This document shows, in pieces, positions 1 to 11,436 of a stretch of DNA of 64,000 bases. Under the pieces are notes generated by a model. It was given only the letters and a program-made list of their open reading frames with translations, was not told the origin of the DNA and searched no databases. The DNA comes from Akanthomyces muscarius (taxonomy: Eukaryota > Ascomycota > Sordariomycetes > Hypocreales > Cordycipitaceae), in assembly GCF_028009165.1 (NCBI RefSeq), contig NC_079246.1:2170001-2234000 (forward strand), written 5' to 3'. Position 1 is the stretch's first letter, and the number at the start of each line of letters is the position of its first letter. The position numbers and the translations under genes were made by a program.

Positions 1-995
1 TAGCTCTCAGAATGTTTCGGGCACGTTGCTGCAGCTTAATATTCGTGGCTTTGAGATCCACCATCTACACAGCGTGTTAATTACACAAGCTGTGCAAGGA
101 TTAACTCTCAAGCTTACCAGATTTCCATAAGTTTTACCCAACTTAATCATGATGCCTGTACTAATCATGTTCAAGGCCAGTTTTGTAGCAGTGCCGGCTT
201 TCATTCTCGTGCTGCCCGTCACCGACTCGGGGCCGGTGACAGCACTGACAAGAAAGTCTGCATTGCCCTCTGTCGCAATGGCAGACGGCTGCACACAGAC
301 AACACCTACAGTGGTGCAGCCAATGGACCTGGCATATTCCAAACCTCCCAAGACGTAGGGGGTTCGCCCAGAAGATGCAATGCCAATTAAACAATCTAGG
401 CCTGCCTTAATATTAAAAGCGTCAAGATCAGTCTTGGCAGCGGATCGGTCATCCTCCGCGCCTTCCTTGGCGTTGCGTAGCGCATAGTCGCCGCCTGCAA
501 TCAGGGCAATAAATTGATTTGAGGGGGCGGAATATGTTGGCGGGATCTCAGAAGCGTCCAACACACCCAACCTATTGACTTGGTCAGCGGAGCTCTTTCG
601 AGTGCCAGCCCGCGAAGCCAAAAGCGTAGCTTCCAGCTCAGCTTGCCGACTAGTTATAGCCTCTTATCGCGGTGGCTGCCAAAGAGCTGCAGCAGAACGA
701 TCGGCTCCCAGGATTGTGGCTTTTTGCCTCTTCTCTTCAGGCCAGAACAAACGTACCTTCCGCTAGTGCCGGCACCAATGTAAAACACGCGACCGCCTCT
801 ACCGACTTTTTCGGCCAGCGCATCAATCGCTCCAGCGATATCTGGGAGGCATGGTGTGATGGCCGCAGGGACACGGCAATCCTCCTGATGCAGGATGCGG
901 CAGAGCTCTTCCGTGGATACCTTGTCAATGGCCGTGGTTCTCGGGTTTCTGTTCTCTGTCTGAAGTCCGCCCAGCTCAACGGTGGTGGGTGGCAT
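1..995 (-). CDS. MurQ-like N-acetylmuramic acid 6-phosphate etherase / GKRP-family SIS protein, 3' end cut by window edge
   Basis: Three exons on the minus strand: 995-757, 571-118 and 64 to the edge. Introns 572-756 (185 bp) and 65-117 (53 bp) both have GT..AG ends and restore the MurQ reading exactly. The first ATG in frame is at 995. Readable family signatures are TENRNPRTTAIDKVST near the N-terminus, the phosphosugar-binding IGAGTSGR, LGVLDASEIPPT, EGAEDD, GIASSGRTPYV and VTGSTRMKAGTATKLALNM. The two glutamates known to act in bacterial MurQ (in DASE and AEDD) both appear to be kept. Bacterial MurQ cleaves the lactyl ether of MurNAc-6-phosphate; animal glucokinase regulatory protein is a relative, so the fungal role is open. 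The C-terminus lies outside the window. Confidence 0.85.
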
Positions 996-1936
996 TCTGA
1001 CCGTTGCTTCGCCGATAACCCCTTGCTTTGGATAGGACACAGAAAAGAGCTGAGAGCTCGAAATATAGGATGTGTAGTTATCTTACACCACCTTGGCACT
1101 TTGTTCTAGAAAGCCACGCGAATATATCGAGTACAGAAAAGCCGCGAAAATGGGACACTTCCGTACTGCCGTGGATACCGACTAACGACGCCTGTAAACC
1201 GGCCGCCACAAACCCCCACGAAGACACTAACAACGCCTTTTTTTCAGCCAAGACCCATACACAGGCCCTCGACGGGCACAAATATGCCGGGAAGCGAGGC
1301 GCTTTCGCGGCGAGTCATGCCTGATTGAGCTAGAAGCCAGTACGCCACCGTGACGCCGGCACCAGTGCGATGACCATCGACACTCTGCGGGTTTGTAATT
1401 CTCCAGATGCCTAGTTATTTCCCCCAAATCACCGAAAAAAGCGGCGTTCTGGTTGCAAAAGTATCGGCACAGTTTTGCAGCAAAAGAGGTTTCGTCTTGT
1501 TCCCCCCACGACTCCTCCATTCGGGTCATTCTTTTAATTGGAGATTGGTTTCCTCTTGTCCCCCCACCTCCCAAGGAAAAAAAGGCAGTGCTTGAGTGCC
1601 AGTATTTCCACTCTGCTGGGACTGGGCAAGAAAGAGACTTGTGGGGAGACACACTAAGATGTAACGTGTGAAGCTGAGTTTTAGTTCGCCTGACGCTAAC
1701 TAACCTGGATTGGAACTCGATTTTTTTGGAGCGAGGACAGACCTTCGTCATTCAAGTATATACCCCGGGGGCCATTGTCACGACTACGAGGCAACGTGCT
1801 GGGGGGTTTCCGTAGCCACCCTCCATTTGCTTTATAAGAGCCGCCAACCCCATCCTGCACATGTTCCCCAGATTGTCTGATCTCCTCTGAGTGTGACCGC
1901 ATCTATTCTTCCCCAGAAATCTCTTACAGCTCAGCA
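996..1936. other. Intergenic region between two divergent genes
   Basis: No coding sequence with family support is seen. It must hold the divergent promoters of the MurQ-like gene and the UNC93-like gene. A TATA-like element (agtatatacc) lies near 1755, about 180 bases before the ATG at 1937. Short open frames on both strands lack any recognisable motif. Confidence 0.5.
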
Positions 1937-3472
1937 ATGGCGCAGGCGGCCCACGAACTTGACAAGATGCCTTCCGCCGACAAACACATCGAGGACAGCG
2001 CCACGGGCGCTGGCCAGCAGGCGTCGCCAATCACTTCAGACCTGGAACAGGGCCATGGGCAGAGCAAGCTCATGCGTTTCTACTCGCATCCCTGGACGCA
2101 GATTCTGCTTATTTCCATGATCTGCTTCTGCCTTCCTGGAGTATGCCACGCCGACCTGAAAATACAGTAAAATAGAACAATACTAACACTCATGCAGATG
2201 TATAACGCTCTCACAGGCATTGGTGGCTCTGGCCAAGTTGATCCGACCGTTGCCGCAAACGCCACCGTCGCTCTCTTGGCTACCACTGCCGCAACCGCTC
2301 TTCTGGTTGCCGGCCCGATCTTCTCAGTGACCGGACCTCGAATCTGCTTCCTCATCGGTGGATGGGCCTACGCTCTGTACAGCGGCAGCTTGTTGCACTT
2401 CAACCACGACGCCAACGGCGCATTTGTGATTGGCTCCGGTGCCGTGCTTGGCATCGGCGCCTCATTCGTCTGGATCGTGCAGGGTGCCATCATGACCACC
2501 TATGTGGACGAATCTCAAAAGGGTCGTGCTATTGCCGTCTTCTGGGTCATTTTTAACTTTGGTGGTGGCATCGGCTCGCTGGTCTCCTTCAGCCTCAACT
2601 ACAACAACACTGCCGGCACTGTCAGCGATTCGACGTACATTGCTCTCATGGTCATCATGATTTTCGGCTGGACGCTGGGATTCTTCATTTGCTCTCCCAA
2701 GCACGTTCGTCTGGCACAGCTCCACAGAGCTGTCGAGACTGAGAAGAACACCATCAAGGGCATGCTCAAGATGACGCTCAGCACGCTCATGAAGTGGCGC
2801 GTCGCCTGCATGATTCCTCTGTTCTTTTCCGCAAACGTATTCTACAGCTACCAACAAAACAACGTCAATGGCTACACTTTTAACCTTCGCACACGATCTC
2901 TCAATGGCGCGCTGTACTGGTTCTCGCAGATGGCTGGCGGTCTTTTGATTGGTCTGATCTTGGATCTTCCCATGCTCAGCCGACCCAACCGTGCCCGCCT
3001 GGGTTGGTTCTTTGTCTTTGCGACCGGCATGGTCATCTGGGGCGGCGGCTACCAGTTCCAGCTGTGGCAGGACAAGTTTTTCGCCGAGGGTGGAAAGCAG
3101 ACTCTTGACTTCAAGGATAGCAAGAAAGCCGTGGGGCCCATGTTCCTGTACATCTTTTACGGATGCTACGATGCTCTCTGGCAGGGCTTCGCCTACTGGC
3201 TCATCGGCACTGAGTCCAACAGCACGTCCCGCGCGGCGGTGCTCGTGGGCATGTACAAGGGCCTGCAGGCTGCTGGTGCCGCTGTTGCGTGGAGACTAAA
3301 TGCCCTGCACCTCGCGCCCATGAAGCAGCTGGCCATGGACTGGGGCCTGTGCATTGGCTCCTTGATTTTCGTGCTGCCGATGGTTCTCACCATCTCGGAC
3401 AAGACAGTCGCAGAGGAGGAGGCAGGATTCTCTGGGTCCGAGGTGCAGGACGCCAAGCTGGCGGAAGAGTAG
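1937..3472 (+). CDS. UNC93-like MFS membrane protein
   Basis: Two exons, 1937-2140 and 2198-3472, give 492 residues. The 57-bp intron starts GTATGC, has a perfect TACTAAC branch site at 2181 and ends CAG; it joins in phase 0. The N-terminal ~45 residues are hydrophilic and cytosolic-looking, then come about eleven hydrophobic segments. The pattern around SMICFCLPGMYNALTGIGG and GPRICFLIGGWAYALYSGS is that of the fungal UNC93/DUF895 branch of the major facilitator superfamily. In this branch substrates are mostly unknown, so none is assigned. The protein ends in a short acidic tail. An ATG at 2198 immediately after the acceptor could mislead automated start calling. Confidence 0.85.
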
Positions 3473-4382
3473 GGTGCAGACAGCATTTGTTATTATTAGC
3501 CTGTATTATGAAATCAATTGTAATCAATTGTTTATAGCTCGGCGTGAATCCTTGTCTCATGTGATGCATCCTTGACAACTGCTGCGCCCTCTTTGCAGTG
3601 TCGCGAGGCGTAACTTGTATAAGATAACTAACCTCCAAAGTTGCCTGGCGAGAGAGTTCAGGGAGTTTTGACCCAGACAGATGAGAAAAAATCAAGATAA
3701 GAAATGATGCGTGTACTGTTTTTGGCGCGATACCCTAGGTACACATGGGTTGCGCTATCGCGTGCTTCACTTGCAAGCCAGCATGTTTCTTGGTTATCCG
3801 GGACACACAATTGACATCGCACTCGCCGTTGGGTGACACTTGCTTGGCGCGAAACCAGTCCGCCAAATTCCACTACTAACAAGGAAGTAATAGTTGACAG
3901 GGACGGGGGGTGGGCAAAAAAAGACGCCGTAGCTAGGCGATTGATTGTTATAAAAGAAAAAAAAATTACAAGAAAATAGGGAAGATCGATAAATAGAGGA
4001 ATTAGGAAAGAAGAATAGCAGGAAAAGAGAGGCTAGTAGTACGGATACTCCGTAGAAGATGAAGTAAGCCGCTGCTTCTGCTCAAGCGACATGCTTTTAT
4101 GTCACCCCTATCGTAGGGACTCTCTTGCTTGTTGTTTTGCTTCGCCCTTACGGATAATGGTAAGTTATTGGTTAGGCGTTGCCAGCCTTGTTTTTAGTGT
4201 GATGCACGCGTCTAGTTGCATCTCGTATCACAGCATCTCAACCCCTGTGCTTAACGCCTCGCCCCCGCCTCAGAGTCGTTACAAAAGTCCCAGACATCAC
4301 ATGTATATGACAAGACAGCTACTGCTCCTGGGCTGATCTACTAGTGCACCCTCCCTTTAAAATTTCGAACGAAAAATCAGCC
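3473..4382. other. Intergenic region
   Basis: No gene is supported. The stretch 3945-4035 is A-rich and purine-rich, with a run of A residues near 3955-3965. It would hold the 3' end of the UNC93-like gene and the promoter of the ABC transporter gene. Confidence 0.5.
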
Positions 4383-7300
4383 ATGGAGTGCATCACGCCG
4401 CTGGACCCGGCGGTCCAGTTAATTGCGATCTCGGTGGTTTTTCTGGCCTTGCTTCCCTACGCCTGGACACACGCGCGTCGATCCGAAATCAAAGTTCGAC
4501 CTGGCTTCTTAGAAACGGCAAAACTTGTCCGTACCGGTCTCTCATGCCAATCTTTTGAACAAAGGGATGCTGACTTTTGACGCGCAGGTTACTGGCTATG
4601 CTCTTGTGGCAGCAACGCTGGCGCATCTGGCTGCGTTTCTTGCGCGGCCCAACAATGCGCCATCGGTGGTCGCCGTCATCCTATCCCTGATTGGCGCAGC
4701 TGGCGCCGTCATGCTGTCATCTGTGTGCCATAAGAGAGCGCTCAAATCGTCAAGCATCCTTGTACTTTATCTCCTCCTAGCAGGGTGTTGGAATCTCTCT
4801 ACCGTCTCGAAACTGGCGGCCGCCCAGCGCTTAGAGTATCTGCAATGCTTCGCACCCGTGATCGGAATCATCCAGCTCGTGATTTTATTCCTCGAATGCA
4901 CCTCGAAACATGATGTTTTTCTGCCACAATACAAGTCACTGGCGCCTGTCGAAACTGCGAATTTATTTAGCGCTGTGTCATTTTGGTGGATGAACAAGCT
5001 ACTCGCAAAGGGAAACAAGCACATTTTCCAAAATGAAGACATGCCGCCTCTGGACCATCATCTCCAGGCGGCTGGCTTGAGTGAAATCACCAAACATGCG
5101 TGGAGTACCAGAGGTAACTCTTTATCACGATTCAAGATGTACGCTGCCTAGGCTGACTTTCATAGCGAAACCCGAGACAAAATGGACATTATGCCAAGTT
5201 CTGCTCAAGACACATACCCGTCAATTCATCACTACCATGATCCCCAGGCTTTTCATGGTTCTTTTTGACTGCAGTCAGCCACTGCTCATCAAAGCCGTCA
5301 TTCGTTACGTCGAGTCACCTTACCGGCAGAGCTCTTGCTACGAGCGCTACTTGGTTCTCGCCGCCATGGCAGTGTACCTTGGCTCGACATTCTCGGGCTC
5401 TCAGTATCTTTACAAAACTGCACGACTTCAGCTCACCGTCAAAAGCTCCCTCACATCTCTCATTTACCAAAAGACACTGGCCACAGCCGCGCACGCAGCA
5501 GACACCGGAAAAGCCACGACGGTAATGAGCACTGATGTAGATGCCATCGCACGGGCTCCGTCCATGTTTCACGACCTTGTTGGCAGAATACTGGAAGTGA
5601 CCTTTGGCCTCCTGATTCTGGGTGACCAAGTCAAGTGGCTCTGGCCCGTACCTCTGGTCATTATTTTCTTCTGCTCTCGAGTCAGCAAGTTTGTGGCCCA
5701 AAACATTGGCCGCCGTCAAAAAGATTGGAACGAGGCAACTGAGCGTCGTATTGGCGCGTTGGGGTCTATTTTAGGATCGATGAAGAGTGTCAAAGCGCTG
5801 GGCATCACAGACGCGTTGCTGTCTTATGTTGCCGATCTGAGAAAACACGAACTTGCGCGGGCCGGAGAGAAGCGTTTCATGGATTGCCAATACAACTCAA
5901 GCGCAAACGCTCTTGGACTCTTCTCCCCTGCACTCACAGTCGCGCTTTTCGCAGTCGTTTCTCATGTAAGAAACGTTCCTCTGGATACGGCGGTTCTGTT
6001 TACGACTGTCGCGGCCCTCTCCATCGTGACGCATCCCGCCAATATGATCATGACCATTTATCCACAAATCGTTTCTGTTGCCGCCAGCTTCGAGCGTTTT
6101 CAGGAATTTCTCATGGCATCTGCCCTGGAGGATACTCGGAAGGTTGATGTAGAGGACATGCCAGTCAGCATCCACAGTGGCACTGCCGTCTCGCTCACAA
6201 ATGTTACTGTCAATGGCAACAATGCCCAGCCAATCCTAAGCAATATCGACCTCGAGCTATCGTACGGATCTGTCACCGTTTGCTGCGGCCCTGTCGGTAG
6301 CGGAAAGTCTGTTCTTGGCAAAGCAATTATTGGCGAACTACCCGCAGCGAATGGCATTGTGGAGGTAACCTCACGGAGAATCGGCTTTTGTGACCAGGCG
6401 CCATGGGTCATGGCAGGCACAGTAAAGGAGATCATCTGTGCGTTTGCCTCGTCTGTCGACGAAGTCAAGTACAGAGCTGTTGTCAAAGCTTGCTGTCTCG
6501 ACCATGACCTCAGCCAACTGCAGGAAGGCGATGACCTGTACATTGGAAGCCGAGGCGTCAACCTGTCTGGTGGCCAGAAACAGCGAATCGCACTTGCTCG
6601 GCTACTCTATACCGACGAGCCTATTGTGGTGCTTGATGATAGCTTTGCAGCTCTCGATGGAACGACCGAAAGCCAAGTGGTCCAGAACCTGGTCGGACCT
6701 GCTGGGATCTTGCGCCAGAACGGTGCTGCCGTCTTGTGGATTACAAATTCTGCCCAATACTTCCATCTCGCCGACCATGTCCTCCTACTAGAGCAGGGGA
6801 AGGTTTCTCGGCGAGGAACGGCAAAGGAAATGAGCACCCATGTCAGTGCGCTGCGCAAATTCAACGTGGAAGATGACTCCCCTACTCTCGAGCCGGCCAC
6901 ACGCCTTACCAAGACGCAAGCCAAAAAGGACGCACAGAATGATCTGTATCGCCAGACGGGCGATATTTCACTCTATAAATTCTACCTCAAATCCACTGGC
7001 CTAGTGGCCCCAATCGCCGTCGTTGGCACCACAGCGACCTATGCCTTCTTCAATACCATATCCACCTACTGGATAAAATACTGGGCAGATAGCAACGGCT
7101 CTAACACTACGGTTTTTGCTCTGGGATACGTCTTCATCGCATTCATGGCCTGGGCGAGTACGTCCATTCACATGTGGACCACACTGTGCCTTCTGGCCAA
7201 GCGATCTGGTACCTATCTGCACAATGCCCTTGCTGTCAAGATATTCGGCGCGCCTCTTTCATATTTTGTCGCTACCGATATAGGCGTGACACTGAATCGT

Positions 7301-8923
7301 TTCAGCCAAGACATTGACTTGGTCGATCGACAGCTGCCCAACTCATTTGCACGCTTCGCGACGCAATGCTGCAAGATGACGGCACAAATCGTCATCATGT
7401 CCCTTGTGCAAACCGGGGTTGCTTTTGCGGTGCCTGCCTGCGCGGTCGTGGTTTACTTTGTCCAGCGCGTATATCTCCGGACGTCTCGCCAGCTTCGTGT
7501 GTTGGATCTTGAGGCAAAAGCCAGTCTGTATTCGGGCTTTCACGAAACTGTAAGCCATTATGCAGGGAAATCTGCGAGTACCATTTTACCTGCTTACGTC
7601 CAGTACTTTAGATTGACGGACTACCAACAATCCGCGCATTTGGCTGGCAGTGTGCCGTCGAACAACGCAACATCGACGCCATCGACTTGTCCATGCGCCC
7701 TGTCTTCCTCATGCGTTGTCTCAATAGGTGGCTTTTAATTGTCTTGGAGTTGATCGTCAACACTATCGCAGTTTCAATTGTTGCGTCGGCCGTCATGGGT
7801 GCCAGTGGCCAAGGCACGCGTGTGGGTGTTGCGCTGAACTTGGTCATACTGACAAATACTACGCTCGTCAGTCTGGTTCTTAGCTTTACAGATTTGGAGG
7901 TTTCTCTCGGTGCCATTTCGCGCCTCAAAAATGTTGAAGAAATGACGCCGCAAGAGGACCTTCCCCAGGAGACAGCGACGCCCGATGAGCACTGGCCGAC
8001 TCGTGGTGAATTAGTGCTGAAAGATCTCGCTACGGGATACAGGTGAGTTATGACATATTGGCGAGAGCAAAGTGAATAAAATCTGACCGTAATCGACAGA
8101 ATCAATCACAATGTACTCAGCCACGTGGATCTGTTCGCCAATGCTGGTCAGAAACTGGTTGTCTGCGGTCGCACTGGAAGGTAAAATAGTCTGCACCGAA
8201 CCTTGTCAAGTCAAGACTAATGAAAAAAAAAACAGTGGTAAGAGTACAATTTTCATGTCTCTTCTCAGACTGATTGAAAGCACTGGAGCAATTAAAGTGG
8301 ATGGAACAAACATCTTGAACGTACCTCGATCTGTCGTGCGCAGTCGCTGCTTCATCGCCGTCCCACAAGACGGCATTGTGCTTAAAGACGCAACGCTACG
8401 ATTCAATCTAGACCCCACCTTGACAGTCGCAGACGATGTCTTGCGAGATGCCCTCAAGTCCACGGGTCTTTGGAGTGTGTTTTCCGCCGTGGACAACGAG
8501 GTCGCCGACAGTCTGGACCAGAAACTCTCCAGCCTCCCCCCCTTGTCCGCCGGCCAGCAACAGCTCTTTGCTCTCGCGCGCGCCGTTGCCCAGAAACACC
8601 GAGCGGCCGCGTCGCGCCCCTACTCCGACAACGAGCAATGCCACCCACACCGCGCCAAGCCCATTGTCCTCCTGGACGAGCTCACGGCCTTTATGGACTC
8701 TGCAACTGAGACCAAGGTGTATGATATTGTCGAAAACGAATTTGTCTCTGAGGGACATACTGTTATTATCGTGTCGCATAGACTTGGTGGGCTTCTGGGA
8801 AGGCTGCGGGAGGGTGTGGATGCTGTCGCTGTTCTCAAAGACGGGCGGTTGACTGTCGAAGCTGACTTCAACAAGCTCGCCAATATCGAGGGTGGTGACG
8901 ACCAGAGCACTTCCTCGGGCTGA
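4383..8923 (+). CDS. ABCC (MRP)-type ABC transporter
   Basis: Six exons: 4383-4526, 4588-5113, 5166-7549, 7612-8042, 8100-8180 and 8236-8923, in phase throughout, giving 1417 residues. The N-terminal TMD0-like hydrophobic part is followed by TMD1, NBD1, TMD2 and NBD2, the order of full-length ABCC exporters. NBD1 shows GPVGSGKS, LSGGQKQRIALAR and IVVLDDSFAALD. NBD2 shows GRTGSGKST (the intron at 8181-8235 interrupts this Walker A), PLSAGQQQLFALARA, IVLLDELTAFMD and IIVSHR. NBD1 has Asp in place of the catalytic Glu and no H-loop His (ITNS), so it is probably a degenerate site; this asymmetry is common in the subfamily. The first donor (GTCCGT at 4527) is weak and the first exon is the least certain. 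Fungal relatives export drugs or metabolites; the substrate cannot be read from sequence. Confidence 0.88.
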
Positions 8924-9361
8924 TTGAGTCGAAATCTTTGCTGGAATCGCCAACAATAGACGGCGATCAGACAGCACAATTAGTGAACGTGCCCAGTTGG
9001 GATGTGACAGTACGTTCACGTAAAAAGCGAACTTGAAGCTCCAGTTCATTATGAGAGGCGGTTGAATACTAGTATAGATCCTTAATACTACTTTTCCATT
9101 CTCATTGCTTTCACCTGTTCAGACTTTTATTGACTTTCACTTATGGCACAATATCGCCGCGCGTGCCTTGGGAAGACTTGCAAAGGCAGTGCGAAATGGA
9201 ACACAATGTCTCCGAGATCAGGTACATCAGAAATAACAGCTAGAAACAGAATTATGCAAAACTCCCTGCACTGTGGCACAGTCTGACGCACAGATGCATC
9301 CATCTATGGCGACACATAAATAATTGCTTAACAAGGGATGTACCACTTTGCCGACGACCAT
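8924..9361. other. Intergenic region
   Basis: I see no gene or notable structure here. It lies between convergent units: the ABC transporter ending at 8923 and the broken cysteine-rich gene whose last stop is at 9362. Confidence 0.5.
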
Positions 9362-9990
9362 CTAGCATAAGGTTGATGAAGGCTCCGGACCAGCCTTGCA
9401 GCTACTCTTGCTAGCACAGTCCTGGCTCTGCTCAGCACATCGAAGCCACACCCACTTGGTCTTGTACCCGTCCTTCCACAGACTGCGACAAGTACCGCGG
9501 TTTCCATAGCCGTACCTGTACTACTGACCAGAGCAGTCGGAGTTTTGCCAATAACTGATATGAACCTGGCCGTTGGGACAGTTGTCGGCGCTGTCAATAT
9601 CCAGACTACTCATCTGGCAGTCCATATTCATGCACATCCCATCCGTGTTCTGTTTGATGGTGACATCCTTGTGCTGATCACCGGTACGGTCTGTATGGTA
9701 GTGGCTCTTGAGCTTGAACGACACGTCGTTGCCTGGCTGTTCGCCCGAGCAGATGCCATGAGATGATTCCGGAGACATGGTGCAAGTCTTTTTGTTCACG
9801 AAATCATTCTCTGGTTTGGTGCAGCGGAGCCAAAGAGATTTGAAGTTGGCGCCGCCCGACCAAAGCTGTCGACAATTGTGTCTGCTGCTGTAGCCGTAGC
9901 CGTACTAGTCGCCAGAGCAACTGGCGTTCTGCCAGTAGCTTATCTGGACCTCGCCATCAGGACAGCTACCATCACGCACACAAGTCCCGA
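9362..9990 (-). pseudogene. Broken cysteine-rich two-module protein
   Basis: The minus strand encodes two copies of a roughly 48-residue module. Each contains CP(D/N)G, ISYWQN, a CSG, YGYG-like aromatic/glycine residues, a single Cys before LW, and WLRC. They are separated by about 75 residues containing SHGICSGEQPGNDVSFKLKS and MCMNMDCQMSSLDI. A TAG interrupts each module at the equivalent place, just after CSG-D/Q (9905-9907 and 9521-9523). Apart from these the frame stays open to a natural stop at 9362. No start codon or signal peptide could be placed upstream. I do not recognise the family; the cysteine content suggests a secreted protein. The paired stops argue for inactivation after the modules duplicated. 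Confidence 0.55.
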
Positions 9991-10022
9991 ATATTATTGT
10001 TCATATTGTCCTTTGTACTCTT

Positions 10023-11076
10023 CTAGTCCCAGAATGGCCGATATTTTGCAAAAAAGACGACAGGGTTCTCCAGTTCTTCGTCTGTGGCCTCGACAATAGA
10101 TTTGGTTTTTGGGTCGTCAATGTGGTCTTACCAGTTGGGACCAGGGAAACGCTCCTGAAAGTGCTTCTGGTAGAACATCTTTTCGACGCAAAGGTAGTTA
10201 GTTGGCGTCAACAATTCCCTCTCCGTAGTACCATTTTCGAGAAAAATGACCCGTGCATAATAAGGGGCAGGCTTTTCCACCTCGGACCAAATGTACCAAT
10301 CCTGAAAAACTCGAAACCAATCCTTGCAAACTTGGCGAACTGCTCGGTCAAAATCACCGTGGCGGGCATGCAGCATCTCGAAAGTGATGTCCTTCAGTGA
10401 CGGCAGGTTCTCCTCTATCCAAAGATGGTTTTGCCCTCCATATACTCTTCTGCTTGAAATCCAGTGTAGTAGTATATCTCATATACTATAAAAACATGAA
10501 GATGCTGCGTTTGGGTGAACCAAGGATGGCGGGCGACGATGTCAAGGAGCACATCCTCAAATCGAATGGTGTCAATGTCGAAGCGGAACCAACTTGGCAA
10601 GCCTCCTCTTGGCTTCACTGCCTCTGCAAATATGAATTTCAAAAACTCTTGAGACTCCTTGCACGCCTGGTAGGCTGCAGGTGCCTTGACCGCAAAGTGT
10701 AAGCGAGAGCTTCCGTCGGATAGCTCAACATAGCATTTTACCGGCAAAAGTTGGAAAACAGCGGCGGGGCAGTGTAGTATGCCAATCTCTCTGGAGTGCA
10801 GCATGAAATATCCTCTGCAGGGCCTTCGGAGAGATCCTCGTCTCCGCGTGGTACCAACTTTGTGTCAAAGGTAACTGCCATCGGCCCGAGCGTGGCAAGC
10901 CATATCCTCCGCCTGATGTCGACAGGAAATTGAGAAAACAGCGGAAACACCCTCATTGGCTGCTCATCCATGACGGGCGTATCCATCTCCTGGTCAAGTC
11001 TGCGAAGCAATGTCGGAGCCGCGGTTAGCTGCACAAGCCCACTATCTGGATTGAAGTCGAGAAGAAAAGAACTCAT
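10023..11076 (-). pseudogene. Broken 2EXR-domain protein
   Basis: An N-terminal 2EXR-like start is visible (FPLFSQFPVDIRRRIWLATL), followed in a different frame by the second conserved block (YQACKESQEFLKF) and in a third frame by a leucine-rich stretch (ENLPSLKDITFEML). The first frame change lies near 10740-10804. Only an implausibly short 32-base intron (GTAAAA..GAAG) or a longer intron removing conserved-looking sequence would repair it. The second lies near 10400-10430, with no acceptor in the right phase. A TAA at 10128-10130 then interrupts a frame that runs on to 10023. The first ATG is at 11076. 2EXR proteins are an expanded, mostly uncharacterised family in ascomycetes. A functional gene with unusual splicing cannot be fully excluded. 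Confidence 0.5.
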
Positions 11077-11436
11077 AAGGCTGCAGGGGTGCGACGCGGA
11101 AGACACAAGCTTGCTATTGAAAATTCGGGTAAGACTGCCGGCAATGAATGCTATTAGACCCCTTTAGGCGCTAAACCTTTCATCTGCAGTATAACGCTCG
11201 CAAAAATTCTCATAGGTTTTCACTTACCAGTAAGAAGACCGGAACGTTGTGCAGGTCGGTTGAGAGGGGCTTCCCTCACTAGTTATAGGAAGAAGCTGTT
11301 TGGCACCGCTTAGCCGCATATGGCTTTCACCAAGTTCAAATTGTCGCTGAGGGATCTGTAAGTCACATTTGCGCTAACTCTATCAATACCAACTGATTTT
11401 TATTAAATTTCCTTTTTTGTGAGTCTTTAGAAGTTT

